Positions 35,746 through 44,557 of a DNA stretch of 64,000 nt are shown piece after piece; the stretch's first letter is position 1; the number at the start of each line of letters is the position of its first letter. The translations under genes were made by a program, and so were the position numbers. The DNA is from Pseudoalteromonas peptidolytica. GTDB lineage: Bacteria; Pseudomonadota; Gammaproteobacteria; Enterobacterales; Alteromonadaceae. The notes beneath the pieces were generated by a model. The model was not told where the DNA came from. It worked only from the letters and a program-made list of their open reading frames with translations, and did not search any database. The DNA lies in NCBI RefSeq assembly GCF_012641745.1, contig NZ_WEHZ01000024.1, positions 18,169 through 82,168 on the forward strand. The letters run 5' to 3'.

Positions 35746-35772
35746 ATAGTCAATATGGACCATACTGACTAT
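35746..35772. promoter_or_regulatory. 27-bp near-perfect palindrome, TetR operator candidate
   Basis: The left arm ATAGTCAATATGG and right arm CCATACTGACTAT pair in 12 of 13 positions around a central A. The site lies about 60-85 bases upstream of the permease ATG and contains, on the minus strand, a TTGACT that could serve as -35. Size and symmetry fit a TetR-family operator. The right flank also contains GACTATA, the core of the repeats in the bmp1/bmp9 control region. Confidence 0.7.
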
Positions 35773-35791
35773 AGTAATGCTCAACTAAATT

Positions 35792-36394
35792 TTAGGCTTT
35801 GAATAATAGTAAGAACTCTTTTTTTATTTTCATCGCTTCAACCTTTATATCTTCATCAGCATTTTCCAAGGTGCGAGCAAGGATTGCATTAAAAAAACAG
35901 TTACTTTTAGAACGAGAAATAATAAATTCTGCAGCATCACTAGGGTCTACTGCCTTCAATTCCCCTTTGTCAATCTCAACGGCAAGTGAATTAGCAAGCT
36001 TTGAGACTCCTTTTCTAGGCCCAAACCGCAAAAATGCTTCTCCTATCTCATCAAAGTGTCCAGAATAGTAAATAGCATTTCTTAGCAAGTTTACATACCA
36101 TGGATCGGTGATAAAACTGATGTACTCAAAAGCCTTTTTGTGAATAAAGTCCTCTAATGTTTGCTTGTCACCACGCGGTTCAAACATCTTTTCTATCTGC
36201 TTTTCACACTCACCAATTAAGATAGCGACAAACAACTTTTCCTTCGTTTTATATCTAGAATAGATAGTCGGCTTACTCACTTTAGCTGCTTTGGCGATGT
36301 CATCGACAGATACACCATCCAAACCATTTTTGATAAAAAGTTTGGTTGCCGCATCTTTGATAGCCTTGTCTTTTTGTTCTGCTCTGGTACTCAA
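35792..36394 (-). CDS. TetR-family regulator of the RND efflux operon
   Basis: A 200-residue protein with an N-terminal helix-turn-helix (GVSVDDIAKAAKVSKPTIYSRYKTKEKLF, about residues 25-53) and a C-terminal domain of the AcrR-like type. Its ATG overlaps the stop of the RND pump gene by 4 bases, so it is the third gene of the efflux operon. It most likely represses the operon through the inverted repeat at 40726-40758 that overlaps the promoter. The inducing ligand is unknown. Confidence 0.9.
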   Translation of the reverse strand: MSTRAEQKDKAIKDAATKLFIKNGLDGVSVDDIAKAAKVSKPTIYSRYKTKEKLFVAILIGECEKQIEKMFEPRGDKQTLEDFIHKKAFEYISFITDPWYVNLLRNAIYYSGHFDEIGEAFLRFGPRKGVSKLANSLAVEIDKGELKAVDPSDAAEFIISRSKSNCFFNAILARTLENADEDIKVEAMKIKKEFLLLFKA

Positions 36395-39300
36395 ATATTT
36401 TCTTCTCCCGATGATGTGAGTGGCTGCTCATTAATCTCAATGCTATTGCTGGCATCACGATGAAAGACTTTTTCTTTACTGGTTAGAATTTCATATAATA
36501 CTGGGATCACAAACAAGGTTAATGGCGTCCCGATCCCTAATCCAAACGCAATAGCGACAGCCATGGAAAAAAACAATACATCATTGCCCATAATGAGTGG
36601 CAATAACCCCACTATTGTTGTAATTGATGTGATCAATATTGGTCTCATCCTTACACTGGCCGCCTCAACAAGTGCTTCTCTAAACGACACACCGGTGTTT
36701 TTACGTTCAATGTCGGCACGGTCAATCAACACAATTGCATTATTGATAATGATACCCGCAAGCGCGAGTAAACCAAGGATCACAATAAAGCCAAACTCTC
36801 CTCCCATCAGCTGTAGTCCACTGCCTGCACCAAATACCACCAAAGGTATGGTCAACAATATGACTATTGGTCGCCTAAATCCACCAAACTGTGAAATCAA
36901 TATCAAGACGATGATACAAAATGCCAATGGAAAATTAGCCGCCAATGCCGCTTTTCCTTTTTTAGAATCTGCAATGATACCATCAAATTCAATGGAGTAA
37001 CCCTCCGGTAGGTGCGCATTTAGCTCTGTGATTTGCTTCTGTACCATCGGCGCAAGATCTTCTGGTGAATATTTCAAATTACGCCCTTCGATTGTCACCG
37101 TAGGTATACCATCTTCTTTTTCAATGACTGGAAACCCTGTTTCATAACTCACGGTAATGAGTTGTTCCAATGGAATTGGTTCACCTGAAAGAGGTGAAAT
37201 AATTGTCTCCGCTTTTAATGCAACCACATCTAGATGTTCAGCTCCTCTTAATACCACCGGCACATTGTCATCGTCCTGCCTAGATACAGACACAACCGTG
37301 CCATTCAAAAACTGAGAAATAGTAGTAAGGACTTGAACCTCTGAAATGCCAGCTTGCTCTGCCAATATCTTGTTGACACTAATATTGGCTCTTGTCGACA
37401 AATTGAACCAATTTGACCAAATGTGGATCATATCAGGATATGCTTCAAACATTTTGATCACTTGCTGTGATCCGTTAAAGACTTGGGCGTAATCAGGGCC
37501 TTTATACTGGACTTGTAACACTGTCGGATCAGAGGGGCCTGTAAACATCCCGGATACCCTAAATTGCACATCAGGTATCACAAGCTTGGCAACCTTTCTA
37601 AGCTGCACTAATGTTTCCTCTACCGCTTCACGGGATGTTAAATCGATAAGCAAAAAGCCAACGTTATTTGCTGGATCTAATGGCGCAAGAGAAAAAATAA
37701 ACCTTGGTCCGCCAAATCCAACATATCCCATTACATGATTCACATTAGGAAAAGTGCCGTCATCATTAAGTGCCTCTGTCAGTTCTGTCATGGCCGCTTC
37801 TGTGACTAAGGTAGAGCTTCCCGCTGACGTATTGATATAAGCTAAGAGTTGATGCCGCTCGCTGGATGGAAAAAATTGCTTTGGCGTTGATGAAATTAGC
37901 TTTACACCGACAAAAAACAGCGCCAGCGCACCCAATATCACCCATTTTTTATGGTTAAGTGCAAGCGTTAGTAGCGTTCGGTATTGTGTTTCCAGCTTTT
38001 TAAATACTCGCGTGACCGATGTTGTTTGTACCGGCTTTTTAGAGACAAAGAAGTAGCACATAGTAGGGGTAACTGTCATCGCAAACAACCATGAAATTGC
38101 CAATGATATCAATACTACCAGTGAGATATTCCGAGTGAACTCACCAGCCCCATGTTCAGCCATCATCAACGGAATGAATACAATCACTGTCGTTGCTGTT
38201 GAAGAAAGTAGCGGTAATGCTAGTTCTTTGCCGACTTCAGCTAACGCGTGATATTTATCTTGGTGTTCTTCGTACCGTCGTTTAAATTGCTCTGCCACGA
38301 CAATTCCATTATCCACAAGCAGACCTAGCGCAATGACTAAAGTGGCAAGACTCATTCGTTCTAGCTGCATTTCAAACAGTCCCATTACCGCAAGTGTGGC
38401 TAGCATCACACACGGTACTATGGCACCAACGATTAGCCCCATCCGAAGGCCCAAAAAGACCATCACTACTGCCAGTACAATAAACAGCGTTTGCAACACG
38501 TTTAGAGACACACCGTAAACCGCCTTTTCCACTTCAATGCTCTGTTTTGAAACAATATTCAGTTCTATTTCTTGGGATAAGTTTTTCTGGATATCGGATA
38601 ATGCTTGGTCGAGGCGTTTAGTGTAATTGATCACACTTTGCTCTGGTTGCATCACTACAGATAACACAACGGCTCGTGATCCGTTAAAGAATGCCGCTTG
38701 TTGATAGGGACTTTTCGTTGTTTTAGTGACAGTCGCGACATCGCCTAGCGTGATGATCCCATGCGGGGCAGTATTGGTTTTATCGCGAATTAAAATTGGT
38801 AAGTTCAGTAACTTGTCTTCTCTATCCAATCCGATATTGGCGCTCACAAGAATAGAATACGCATTGGTATTTACGGCTCCAATCGCTTCATAGTTATTGT
38901 TCTTTTTTATCACTTGTGAAATTTCATTTTTAGTCAGCCCAAAGGCCTCTAGTGCAGCATCATTAAAATCAATATAAAACACTTCTTCAGGGCTACCATG
39001 AATGCCTACACGACGCGTCCCCTCGATAAAAACTAGCTGATCTCTGATACCTTGTGCAACATCGTATATGTCGTCCAATGCTATTGACTTTGATGTCAAT
39101 GCAAAGGTCATAACAGCCACATCACCAAAGTCGTCATTAACTACCGGTTTACTCGCACCTTGAGGCAAGCTGAGGCTAGCAAACTCCACGGCTTCGGCTA
39201 GTTCATCCCATATCTGGTCAAGTTCACTATACTTGTCCTCAACCTTTGCATGGATAATAGAGCGTCCATCCATAGAGGAAGACCTGACTTCATCCAGTTC

Positions 39301-39525
39301 AGGCAAGGTAACGATGGCAGCCTCTAATGGCCTTGTGACCAACCTCTCTACATCTTCGGCCTTCATATTTGGAAAATTAGTTGAAATCACAGCCTCTCGA
39401 ATGATCACCTCGGGGTCTTCCCTTGCTGGTAAAGTGAAAAAGCTCACTATTCCAAAACACATGGCTAGTAATACTGAGGTCAAGATTAACGCTCGTTGTT
39501 TATACGCGATTACCGAAATAGACAT
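36391..39525 (-). CDS. RND efflux pump inner-membrane transporter
   Basis: A 1044-residue transporter of the hydrophobe/amphiphile efflux RND type, with 12 expected membrane helices and two large periplasmic loops. In the proton-relay helix TM4, GLLVDNGIVV has Asp405 and Asn406, so only one of the two Asp residues of AcrB (407/408) is kept, as in many RND subgroups. IINNAIVLID marks the second half. It follows the membrane-fusion protein by 10 bases. No outer-membrane channel gene is present, so a TolC encoded elsewhere is needed. The substrate is unknown; self-protection from bromopyrroles is a reasonable guess. Confidence 0.94.
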   Translation of the reverse strand: MSISVIAYKQRALILTSVLLAMCFGIVSFFTLPAREDPEVIIREAVISTNFPNMKAEDVERLVTRPLEAAIVTLPELDEVRSSSMDGRSIIHAKVEDKYSELDQIWDELAEAVEFASLSLPQGASKPVVNDDFGDVAVMTFALTSKSIALDDIYDVAQGIRDQLVFIEGTRRVGIHGSPEEVFYIDFNDAALEAFGLTKNEISQVIKKNNNYEAIGAVNTNAYSILVSANIGLDREDKLLNLPILIRDKTNTAPHGIITLGDVATVTKTTKSPYQQAAFFNGSRAVVLSVVMQPEQSVINYTKRLDQALSDIQKNLSQEIELNIVSKQSIEVEKAVYGVSLNVLQTLFIVLAVVMVFLGLRMGLIVGAIVPCVMLATLAVMGLFEMQLERMSLATLVIALGLLVDNGIVVAEQFKRRYEEHQDKYHALAEVGKELALPLLSSTATTVIVFIPLMMAEHGAGEFTRNISLVVLISLAISWLFAMTVTPTMCYFFVSKKPVQTTSVTRVFKKLETQYRTLLTLALNHKKWVILGALALFFVGVKLISSTPKQFFPSSERHQLLAYINTSAGSSTLVTEAAMTELTEALNDDGTFPNVNHVMGYVGFGGPRFIFSLAPLDPANNVGFLLIDLTSREAVEETLVQLRKVAKLVIPDVQFRVSGMFTGPSDPTVLQVQYKGPDYAQVFNGSQQVIKMFEAYPDMIHIWSNWFNLSTRANISVNKILAEQAGISEVQVLTTISQFLNGTVVSVSRQDDDNVPVVLRGAEHLDVVALKAETIISPLSGEPIPLEQLITVSYETGFPVIEKEDGIPTVTIEGRNLKYSPEDLAPMVQKQITELNAHLPEGYSIEFDGIIADSKKGKAALAANFPLAFCIIVLILISQFGGFRRPIVILLTIPLVVFGAGSGLQLMGGEFGFIVILGLLALAGIIINNAIVLIDRADIERKNTGVSFREALVEAASVRMRPILITSITTIVGLLPLIMGNDVLFFSMAVAIAFGLGIGTPLTLFVIPVLYEILTSKEKVFHRDASNSIEINEQPLTSSGEENI

Positions 39526-39535
39526 AATAGGCTCC

Positions 39536-40624
39536 TTACAAGTTAACTAGCTCAACAGCTTGTCCACTTGCAAGCCCCTGACCACCATGTAAAATAATTT
39601 TGCTATCAACTTCTAATTCACCATGTATAAATACTCGGCCGCTGCGGATCCGCGCGATTTTCACGACTTTTTTGGATACCGTTTGGGTATCAGGCTCTAA
39701 AACCCAAACAAAGTGACTATTATTGGTATCACGACGTAATGCTGTGACTGGGATAGAATAATTGTGCTGTATGCTTTTAATATTCAATGAAACATTAACT
39801 GGAGCGCCCGGCACCACAAACTCTGAATACTTACTCTTTAATACGATTAACGCTTCAATAAGGCCATTGGCACTTGCCTGGCGATTAATGCTCTTGATCA
39901 TCCCGTAAAGTTGATGCTGCTCTAAGGTATACATGGATACCTGCTGACCTACAGTAAGCTGATTAACATGTTGATACGGGATCCGCGTCAATACTTCTAG
40001 CGTGGTATTGTCTGATTTTACTGATAATATGGCTTGATTGGCTGATACATGCTGATTTTTTTGCGCGAACTTTCCAGTTACACTACCATCAAAAGGCGCG
40101 ATGATTTTAGTATCCAATACCCCTTTTTTTGCTATATCTCGTTTAGCCTCAAGTAGGTTCACTTGCGCCAATGCACTGTCTACTTTTAATTTCCATAAAT
40201 CGACTTCAGTATCGGGAACTAATGAGCGTTTGCTCAGTGCTTTTCTTCGCTCCAATTCAATGACTGCGTTTTCTAAATCATATTTAGCTTGATTTACACT
40301 CGCTTCTGCTTCTTTCAAAGCAAGCTCAGAGGTAATTGGGTCTAACCTTGATAGTATCTGACCTTTGCTAAAACTATCACCGATGTCCAAATCCAATGAA
40401 ACAATTTTACCTCTAACCTCAAAACTTAACTCACCGCGGTCATGCGCTCGTACATAGCCCAAATAAGATTGCTCAATATAGTCATTACCAGGCTCTACCC
40501 GCGTAATGCTCACTTGAGGTCTTTGTTCAACCTCGTCTTTATTTGGTGCAGCACTGCCACAGCCTAATAAATGTAACGCCAAAAAACCAACCAAATAAAG
40601 GCTATTAACTCTCGATACCAACAT
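39536..40624 (-). CDS. RND efflux periplasmic adaptor (membrane fusion protein), lipoprotein
   Basis: A 362-residue HlyD/AcrA-type adaptor that joins the inner-membrane pump to an outer-membrane channel. The N-terminus carries a lipobox LLGC with Cys22, so the mature protein is lipid-anchored. Lipoyl and beta-barrel halves (FEVRGKIVSLDLDIGDSFSKGQILSRLD and IIAPFDGSVTGKF) flank a coiled-coil hairpin at about residues 95-165. It is the first gene of the MFP-RND-TetR operon. Confidence 0.93.
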   Translation of the reverse strand: MLVSRVNSLYLVGFLALHLLGCGSAAPNKDEVEQRPQVSITRVEPGNDYIEQSYLGYVRAHDRGELSFEVRGKIVSLDLDIGDSFSKGQILSRLDPITSELALKEAEASVNQAKYDLENAVIELERRKALSKRSLVPDTEVDLWKLKVDSALAQVNLLEAKRDIAKKGVLDTKIIAPFDGSVTGKFAQKNQHVSANQAILSVKSDNTTLEVLTRIPYQHVNQLTVGQQVSMYTLEQHQLYGMIKSINRQASANGLIEALIVLKSKYSEFVVPGAPVNVSLNIKSIQHNYSIPVTALRRDTNNSHFVWVLEPDTQTVSKKVVKIARIRSGRVFIHGELEVDSKIILHGGQGLASGQAVELVNL

Positions 40625-40714
40625 AATTTATCCCTTATGCCTGTGAGTAAGTTTCTTATCGTGAACAGTAAATGGCGCCACTGATCCGACGTGAGAAATG
40701 TATATGACGACAAA

Positions 40715-40758
40715 ACTATACTACACGGTTTAGTTTATTTGCAAGTTAAACTAAAACG
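40715..40758 (-). promoter_or_regulatory. efflux operon promoter overlapped by an inverted-repeat operator
   Basis: On the minus strand TTGCAA (40744-40739) and TATAGT (40720-40715) are 18 bases apart and make a good sigma-70 promoter. An inverted repeat at 40726-40758 (arms CGGTTTAGTTTA and TAAACTAAAACG, one mismatch, 9-base centre) covers the -35 and the spacer. This layout predicts repression, most simply by the TetR protein of the same operon. Confidence 0.7.
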
Positions 40759-40921
40759 AACAAAATAACTGCAACTTAGTAGCAGTTAATTTATTACTTC
40801 GCGCCAGTTAGCAGCTTACTGATCAAACCTTGCACCATCGCGCGCTCATCACTCGCAATTGTTATCTAATTAGTGTAAAACAGGTTTCTATTGATGTTGC
40901 GTGCACGATACAGGATCCTAA

Positions 40922-43540
40922 GTGGCATTACCGAACAAAGTAAAAACGCTCCTTGATGAAGCACAAGCGTTGTCAGATTATCGAGACTGCCTGGCTTATT
41001 TTTATAAATGGTTAAGTAACCAGTTTTCCAAACAGCCCGTTCGAAACCTAATTAACTCGCGCGCTGAGTTTATCGACCGACTACTTATCAAATTATTTAA
41101 TGATACCGGTCTTGCACAGTACCCTGACCTTGCGCTTATCGCAATCGGCGGCTACGGGCGAGGAGAATTACACCCGTTTTCTGACATCGACTTTCTGGTA
41201 CTAACCAAAGATACCCCTTGCGAGCAAGTGACCACTGGACTTGAGCAATTTGTCACATATCTTTGGGATCTCGGTCTTGATATTGGTCATAGTGTGAGAA
41301 CACACGAACAGGTACTTGATCAAAAACAAAATGATGTGCACTTCACTACTAGTCTATTAGAGAGCCGCTTGATCTGCGGTAATCACATTGAATATGAGCG
41401 CCTTAAGCGACACATCGTAGAAACTCCTATTTGGCAATCGAGTGACTTTTTCATAGCTAAGGTCAACGAACAAAAAATTCGCCACAAAAAATGTCATGGT
41501 ACCGCGTATAACTTAGAGCCAAATATCAAAGAAAACCCCGGTGGTCTGAGAGACTTACAGACTATATTCTGGGTGGCCAAAAAGCACTTTCATGCTGAAA
41601 CCCTCGAAGAGCTAATTAACCATGGTTACCTCACTCATGAGGAGTACCAAGAGTTACTGGAATGTATCGAAAACCTCTGGAATATCCGCTTTGCACTGCA
41701 TTTAGCAGCAGGGCGCAGCGAAAATAGATTATTGTTTGATCACCAGCCTCACGCAGCAGAACTACTTGGGTTTGGCTCTGAAGGTAAGGCATCCGTTGAA
41801 CGAATGATGAAGCGTTTATTTAGGATCATGAGCCGAGTACGCGAAATGAACCAAATGCTGCTGTCGTATTTTGAGCAAAGTATTTTACCAGAGCAGGTTG
41901 AACTTGAAGCCACTCCTCTTGATAGAAATTTCGAGCGGATCGGTAATAAGATCCGAGTGAAGAACCCCTCAGTATTCTTTCGTCGTGAAAACCTCTTTGT
42001 TCTTTTTGAGCATATTGCGGATAACCCAAGGATCACCCAAATTGACCCAAGTACCATCCGTACGATGCGTCAGGTTAGACGTCGTTTATTGGGCGACTTG
42101 CAAGATTATGCAGGGTGTCGAGATGCCTTTTTACGCTTGCTCAAACATCCAAATGGCATGGGTAGAGCCTTTACATTAATGCACAAGCACGGCCTTATTG
42201 CCGCTTACTTACCGCAATGGCGCAATATTTTCGGCCAAATGCAGTTTGACCTATTCCATGCCTATACCGTTGATGAGCATACGCACAAACTTATCAACAA
42301 TATTTATCGCTACTTTGACAAAGAACACATCAGTGAATTTCCCATTTGCTCTGAGATAGTTGCACGCATGGACAAACCAGAGCTGCTGTACTTAGCCGGT
42401 ATTTTTCATGATATTGCCAAAGGCCGGGGCGGCGATCACTCCGAACTTGGGGCAGTAGATGCCATGGCCTTTACTAAGATGCACGGATTTACACAGTCAG
42501 ATGCGAAGCTTGTGGCGTGGTTGGTGCAGCACCATTTACTGATGTCAGTGACGGCTCAGCGCAAGGATATTAACGATCCTGATGTTATCGCGGAGTTTGC
42601 ACAAAAAATAAAAAACGAACGTCAACTAGATTATCTTTATTGCTTAACAGTTGCCGACATTAGAGCCACCAATGACAATCTTTGGAATGACTGGAAAAAC
42701 ACGCTATTACGAGAGCTATACCTACATACTCAACGCGCGCTAAGATTGGGTCTTGAAAACCCTATGGATATGCGCGATCAAATCCGGGATAAAAAGCGCC
42801 AAGCAAAACAGCGGTTGATTAATTTAGGCTATTTTGAGGAATATATTGATTTAATTTGGTCACGCTTTAAAGCAAATTACTTTACTGCCTTTAGCGAGCA
42901 ACAAATTTCGTGGCACTCAGAGCACTTACTGCAATCAAACGACCTTAGCCAACCAAGTGTTATTGTCTCAAATAAACCCATGCACGGCGGCACGCAAGTA
43001 TTTGTGTATAGTCCCTATGAATCAGCACTGTTTGCCAAGCTAGTCAGTGTCATTGGCTCTAAAAAAGCACAGATCCAACACGCACAGGTAATGACAACCA
43101 AAGACAGTTACGTCGTCTTTAGTTTTGTCATTTTAGAAGTGAACGGCGATCCGCTCAGTACCAGCCGTGCAGCTGGCATCAGAAAAGGTCTGGAAACGCT
43201 ACTTAAAGATCCGAAGAAAAAAATCCGAATTAAAAAGAACCGCTCGCAAAAGTTTAAAGACTTTAACATCAGACCAAAAATTATTTTGCGCCCACATGCA
43301 CGCGAAAATCGTAGCCTAATTGAAATTCAGGCTATTGATATTCCTGGACTGCTGACTAAAATTGCTGAGGTGTTCCAAGCCTATTCACTTCATATTCATG
43401 CCGCACGCATTACAACCGTCGGCGAACGTGCAGAAGACTTTTTCGTGGTCTCGAACAAAGACTATGAGGCGCTCGACGAAGTACAAAAAGCCGAGCTTCA
43501 CCGAGCGCTACTTAAAAAATTAAATGCTGAAACAGAGTAA
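40922..43540 (+). CDS. glnD: bifunctional uridylyltransferase / uridylyl-removing enzyme GlnD
   Basis: GlnD senses glutamine and modifies the PII protein to set nitrogen metabolism. The nucleotidyltransferase motif GGYGRGELHPFSDID is at residues 76-90, the HD-domain motif LAGIFHDIAKGRGGDHSELG lies mid-protein, and two ACT domains occupy the last ~190 residues. The length of 872 is normal. The start is GTG at 40922 with AGGAT about 7 bases upstream. It is the first core gene after the accessory block, followed by dapD. Confidence 0.97.
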   Translation: MALPNKVKTLLDEAQALSDYRDCLAYFYKWLSNQFSKQPVRNLINSRAEFIDRLLIKLFNDTGLAQYPDLALIAIGGYGRGELHPFSDIDFLVLTKDTPCEQVTTGLEQFVTYLWDLGLDIGHSVRTHEQVLDQKQNDVHFTTSLLESRLICGNHIEYERLKRHIVETPIWQSSDFFIAKVNEQKIRHKKCHGTAYNLEPNIKENPGGLRDLQTIFWVAKKHFHAETLEELINHGYLTHEEYQELLECIENLWNIRFALHLAAGRSENRLLFDHQPHAAELLGFGSEGKASVERMMKRLFRIMSRVREMNQMLLSYFEQSILPEQVELEATPLDRNFERIGNKIRVKNPSVFFRRENLFVLFEHIADNPRITQIDPSTIRTMRQVRRRLLGDLQDYAGCRDAFLRLLKHPNGMGRAFTLMHKHGLIAAYLPQWRNIFGQMQFDLFHAYTVDEHTHKLINNIYRYFDKEHISEFPICSEIVARMDKPELLYLAGIFHDIAKGRGGDHSELGAVDAMAFTKMHGFTQSDAKLVAWLVQHHLLMSVTAQRKDINDPDVIAEFAQKIKNERQLDYLYCLTVADIRATNDNLWNDWKNTLLRELYLHTQRALRLGLENPMDMRDQIRDKKRQAKQRLINLGYFEEYIDLIWSRFKANYFTAFSEQQISWHSEHLLQSNDLSQPSVIVSNKPMHGGTQVFVYSPYESALFAKLVSVIGSKKAQIQHAQVMTTKDSYVVFSFVILEVNGDPLSTSRAAGIRKGLETLLKDPKKKIRIKKNRSQKFKDFNIRPKIILRPHARENRSLIEIQAIDIPGLLTKIAEVFQAYSLHIHAARITTVGERAEDFFVVSNKDYEALDEVQKAELHRALLKKLNAETE

Positions 43541-43550
43541 AGAGGAATTT

Positions 43551-44378
43551 ATGTCTGATTTAAAAACGACGATTGAAACCGCGTGGGAAAACCGCGATAC
43601 CATTACCCCAACGGCAGTATCAGACGAAGTAAAGCAAGCGATTGTTCAAGCGCTTGAGCTTTTGGACTCTGGTGCTGCGCGCGTTGCTGAGAAGATTAGT
43701 GGTGAGTGGGTTGTGCACCAATGGCTAAAAAAAGCGGTGTTACTGTCTTTTAGAATTCGTGATAACCAACCGATGAGCGATGGTGTAAATCAGTTTTACG
43801 ATAAAGTGCCACTGAAGTTTTCTGATTACACACCTGAGCAGTTCCAACAAGGCGGCATGCGCGTTGTACCAAATGCGGTGGCTCGTCAAGGTAGCTTTGT
43901 GGGTAAAAACGTTGTGCTGATGCCATCTTACGTAAATATTGGTGCTTATGTTGATGAAGGCACGATGGTAGATACTTGGGCTACGGTAGGATCGTGTGCA
44001 CAAATTGGTAAAAACGTTCATCTATCTGGCGGTGTCGGTATCGGCGGTGTGTTAGAGCCGTTACAAGCTAATCCAACCATTATTGAAGATAATTGCTTTA
44101 TCGGTGCTCGCTCTGAGATTGTCGAAGGGGTTATTGTTGAAGAAGGCGCCGTTATTTCGATGGGGGTATATATTTCACAAAGTACACGTATTTATGACCG
44201 TGAGACTGGTGAAATCCATTATGGTCGAGTACCAGCTGGCGCAGTTGTAGTGCCAGGTTCACTTCCAAGCAAAGATGGCTCTCACAGCCTATACGCGGCT
44301 ATTATTGTGAAAAAAGTGGATCAACAAACGCGTGAAAAGGTCGGCATTAATGCACTACTTCGCTCAATAGACGATTAA
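43551..44378 (+). CDS. dapD: 2,3,4,5-tetrahydropyridine-2,6-dicarboxylate N-succinyltransferase
   Basis: DapD succinylates tetrahydrodipicolinate in the lysine and diaminopimelate pathway. The protein has an N-terminal helical domain and a left-handed beta helix (VNIGAYVDEGTMVDTWATVGSCAQIG), with 275 residues (E. coli 274). ATG 43551, preceded by AGAGGA, is the start; the frame is open 27 bases further into glnD. It lies 10 bases after glnD. Its stop codon overlaps the end of an intergenic repeat copy. Confidence 0.98.
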   Translation: MSDLKTTIETAWENRDTITPTAVSDEVKQAIVQALELLDSGAARVAEKISGEWVVHQWLKKAVLLSFRIRDNQPMSDGVNQFYDKVPLKFSDYTPEQFQQGGMRVVPNAVARQGSFVGKNVVLMPSYVNIGAYVDEGTMVDTWATVGSCAQIGKNVHLSGGVGIGGVLEPLQANPTIIEDNCFIGARSEIVEGVIVEEGAVISMGVYISQSTRIYDRETGEIHYGRVPAGAVVVPGSLPSKDGSHSLYAAIIVKKVDQQTREKVGINALLRSIDD

Positions 44379-44506
44379 TACCCATTGTTTTAATTAAGTG
44401 GTCTATTGTGGGGCAAAGAATTCTTGTCGGTAACACCGCTTTCTTGCCCTGCTCACAGCGAGGTACCTACGCCCTACTGTCAGCAAGTATTAAGACTAAT
44501 TGGTAT
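44378..44506 (+). repeat. dispersed intergenic repeat, copy 1 (shortened)
   Basis: 129 bp with ends ATACCCATTGTTTTAATTAAG and CTAATTGGTAT, which are inverted relative to each other. The interior keeps GTGGTCTATT, CTTGTCGGTAAC, AGGTACCTAC and GCAAGTATTAAG but lacks the right-hand module of copy 3. It starts on the last base of the dapD stop codon. Confidence 0.75.
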
Positions 44507-44527
44507 AACAATCACACTTTTACTATG

Positions 44528-44551
44528 AGGGAGCTTGAGGCTCCCTTTTTT
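44528..44551 (+). terminator. dapD terminator
   Basis: The arms AGGGAGC and GCTCCCT with a 5-base loop are followed by six T on the plus strand. It ends 6 bases before the stop codon of the convergent TonB-dependent receptor gene, so the glnD-dapD message would read through repeat copy 1 before stopping. Confidence 0.88.
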
Positions 44552-44557
44552 CAGGTA

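Larger units (their letters stand above)
25074..40760. other. accessory genomic island inserted between map and glnD
   Basis: The block runs from the map terminator to the promoter region of glnD. It holds an orphan 225-residue protein, a LuxR-type regulator, the bmp cluster, a permease with a TetR regulator, and an RND efflux operon with a second TetR regulator. Genes on both sides are core genes that stay together in relatives such as E. coli. Intergenic parts of the block are markedly AT-rich. No integrase, tRNA target or flanking direct repeat was seen, so the mode of insertion is unknown. The RND operon could be older than the bmp insertion. Confidence 0.7.

Noticed and set aside
36391..39525. 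RND pump as a heavy-metal (CzcA-type) exporter
   Set aside because: The overall layout and single Asp in TM4 with a short non-metal adaptor fit the hydrophobe/amphiphile group better, and no metal-binding His/Met-rich parts are seen.
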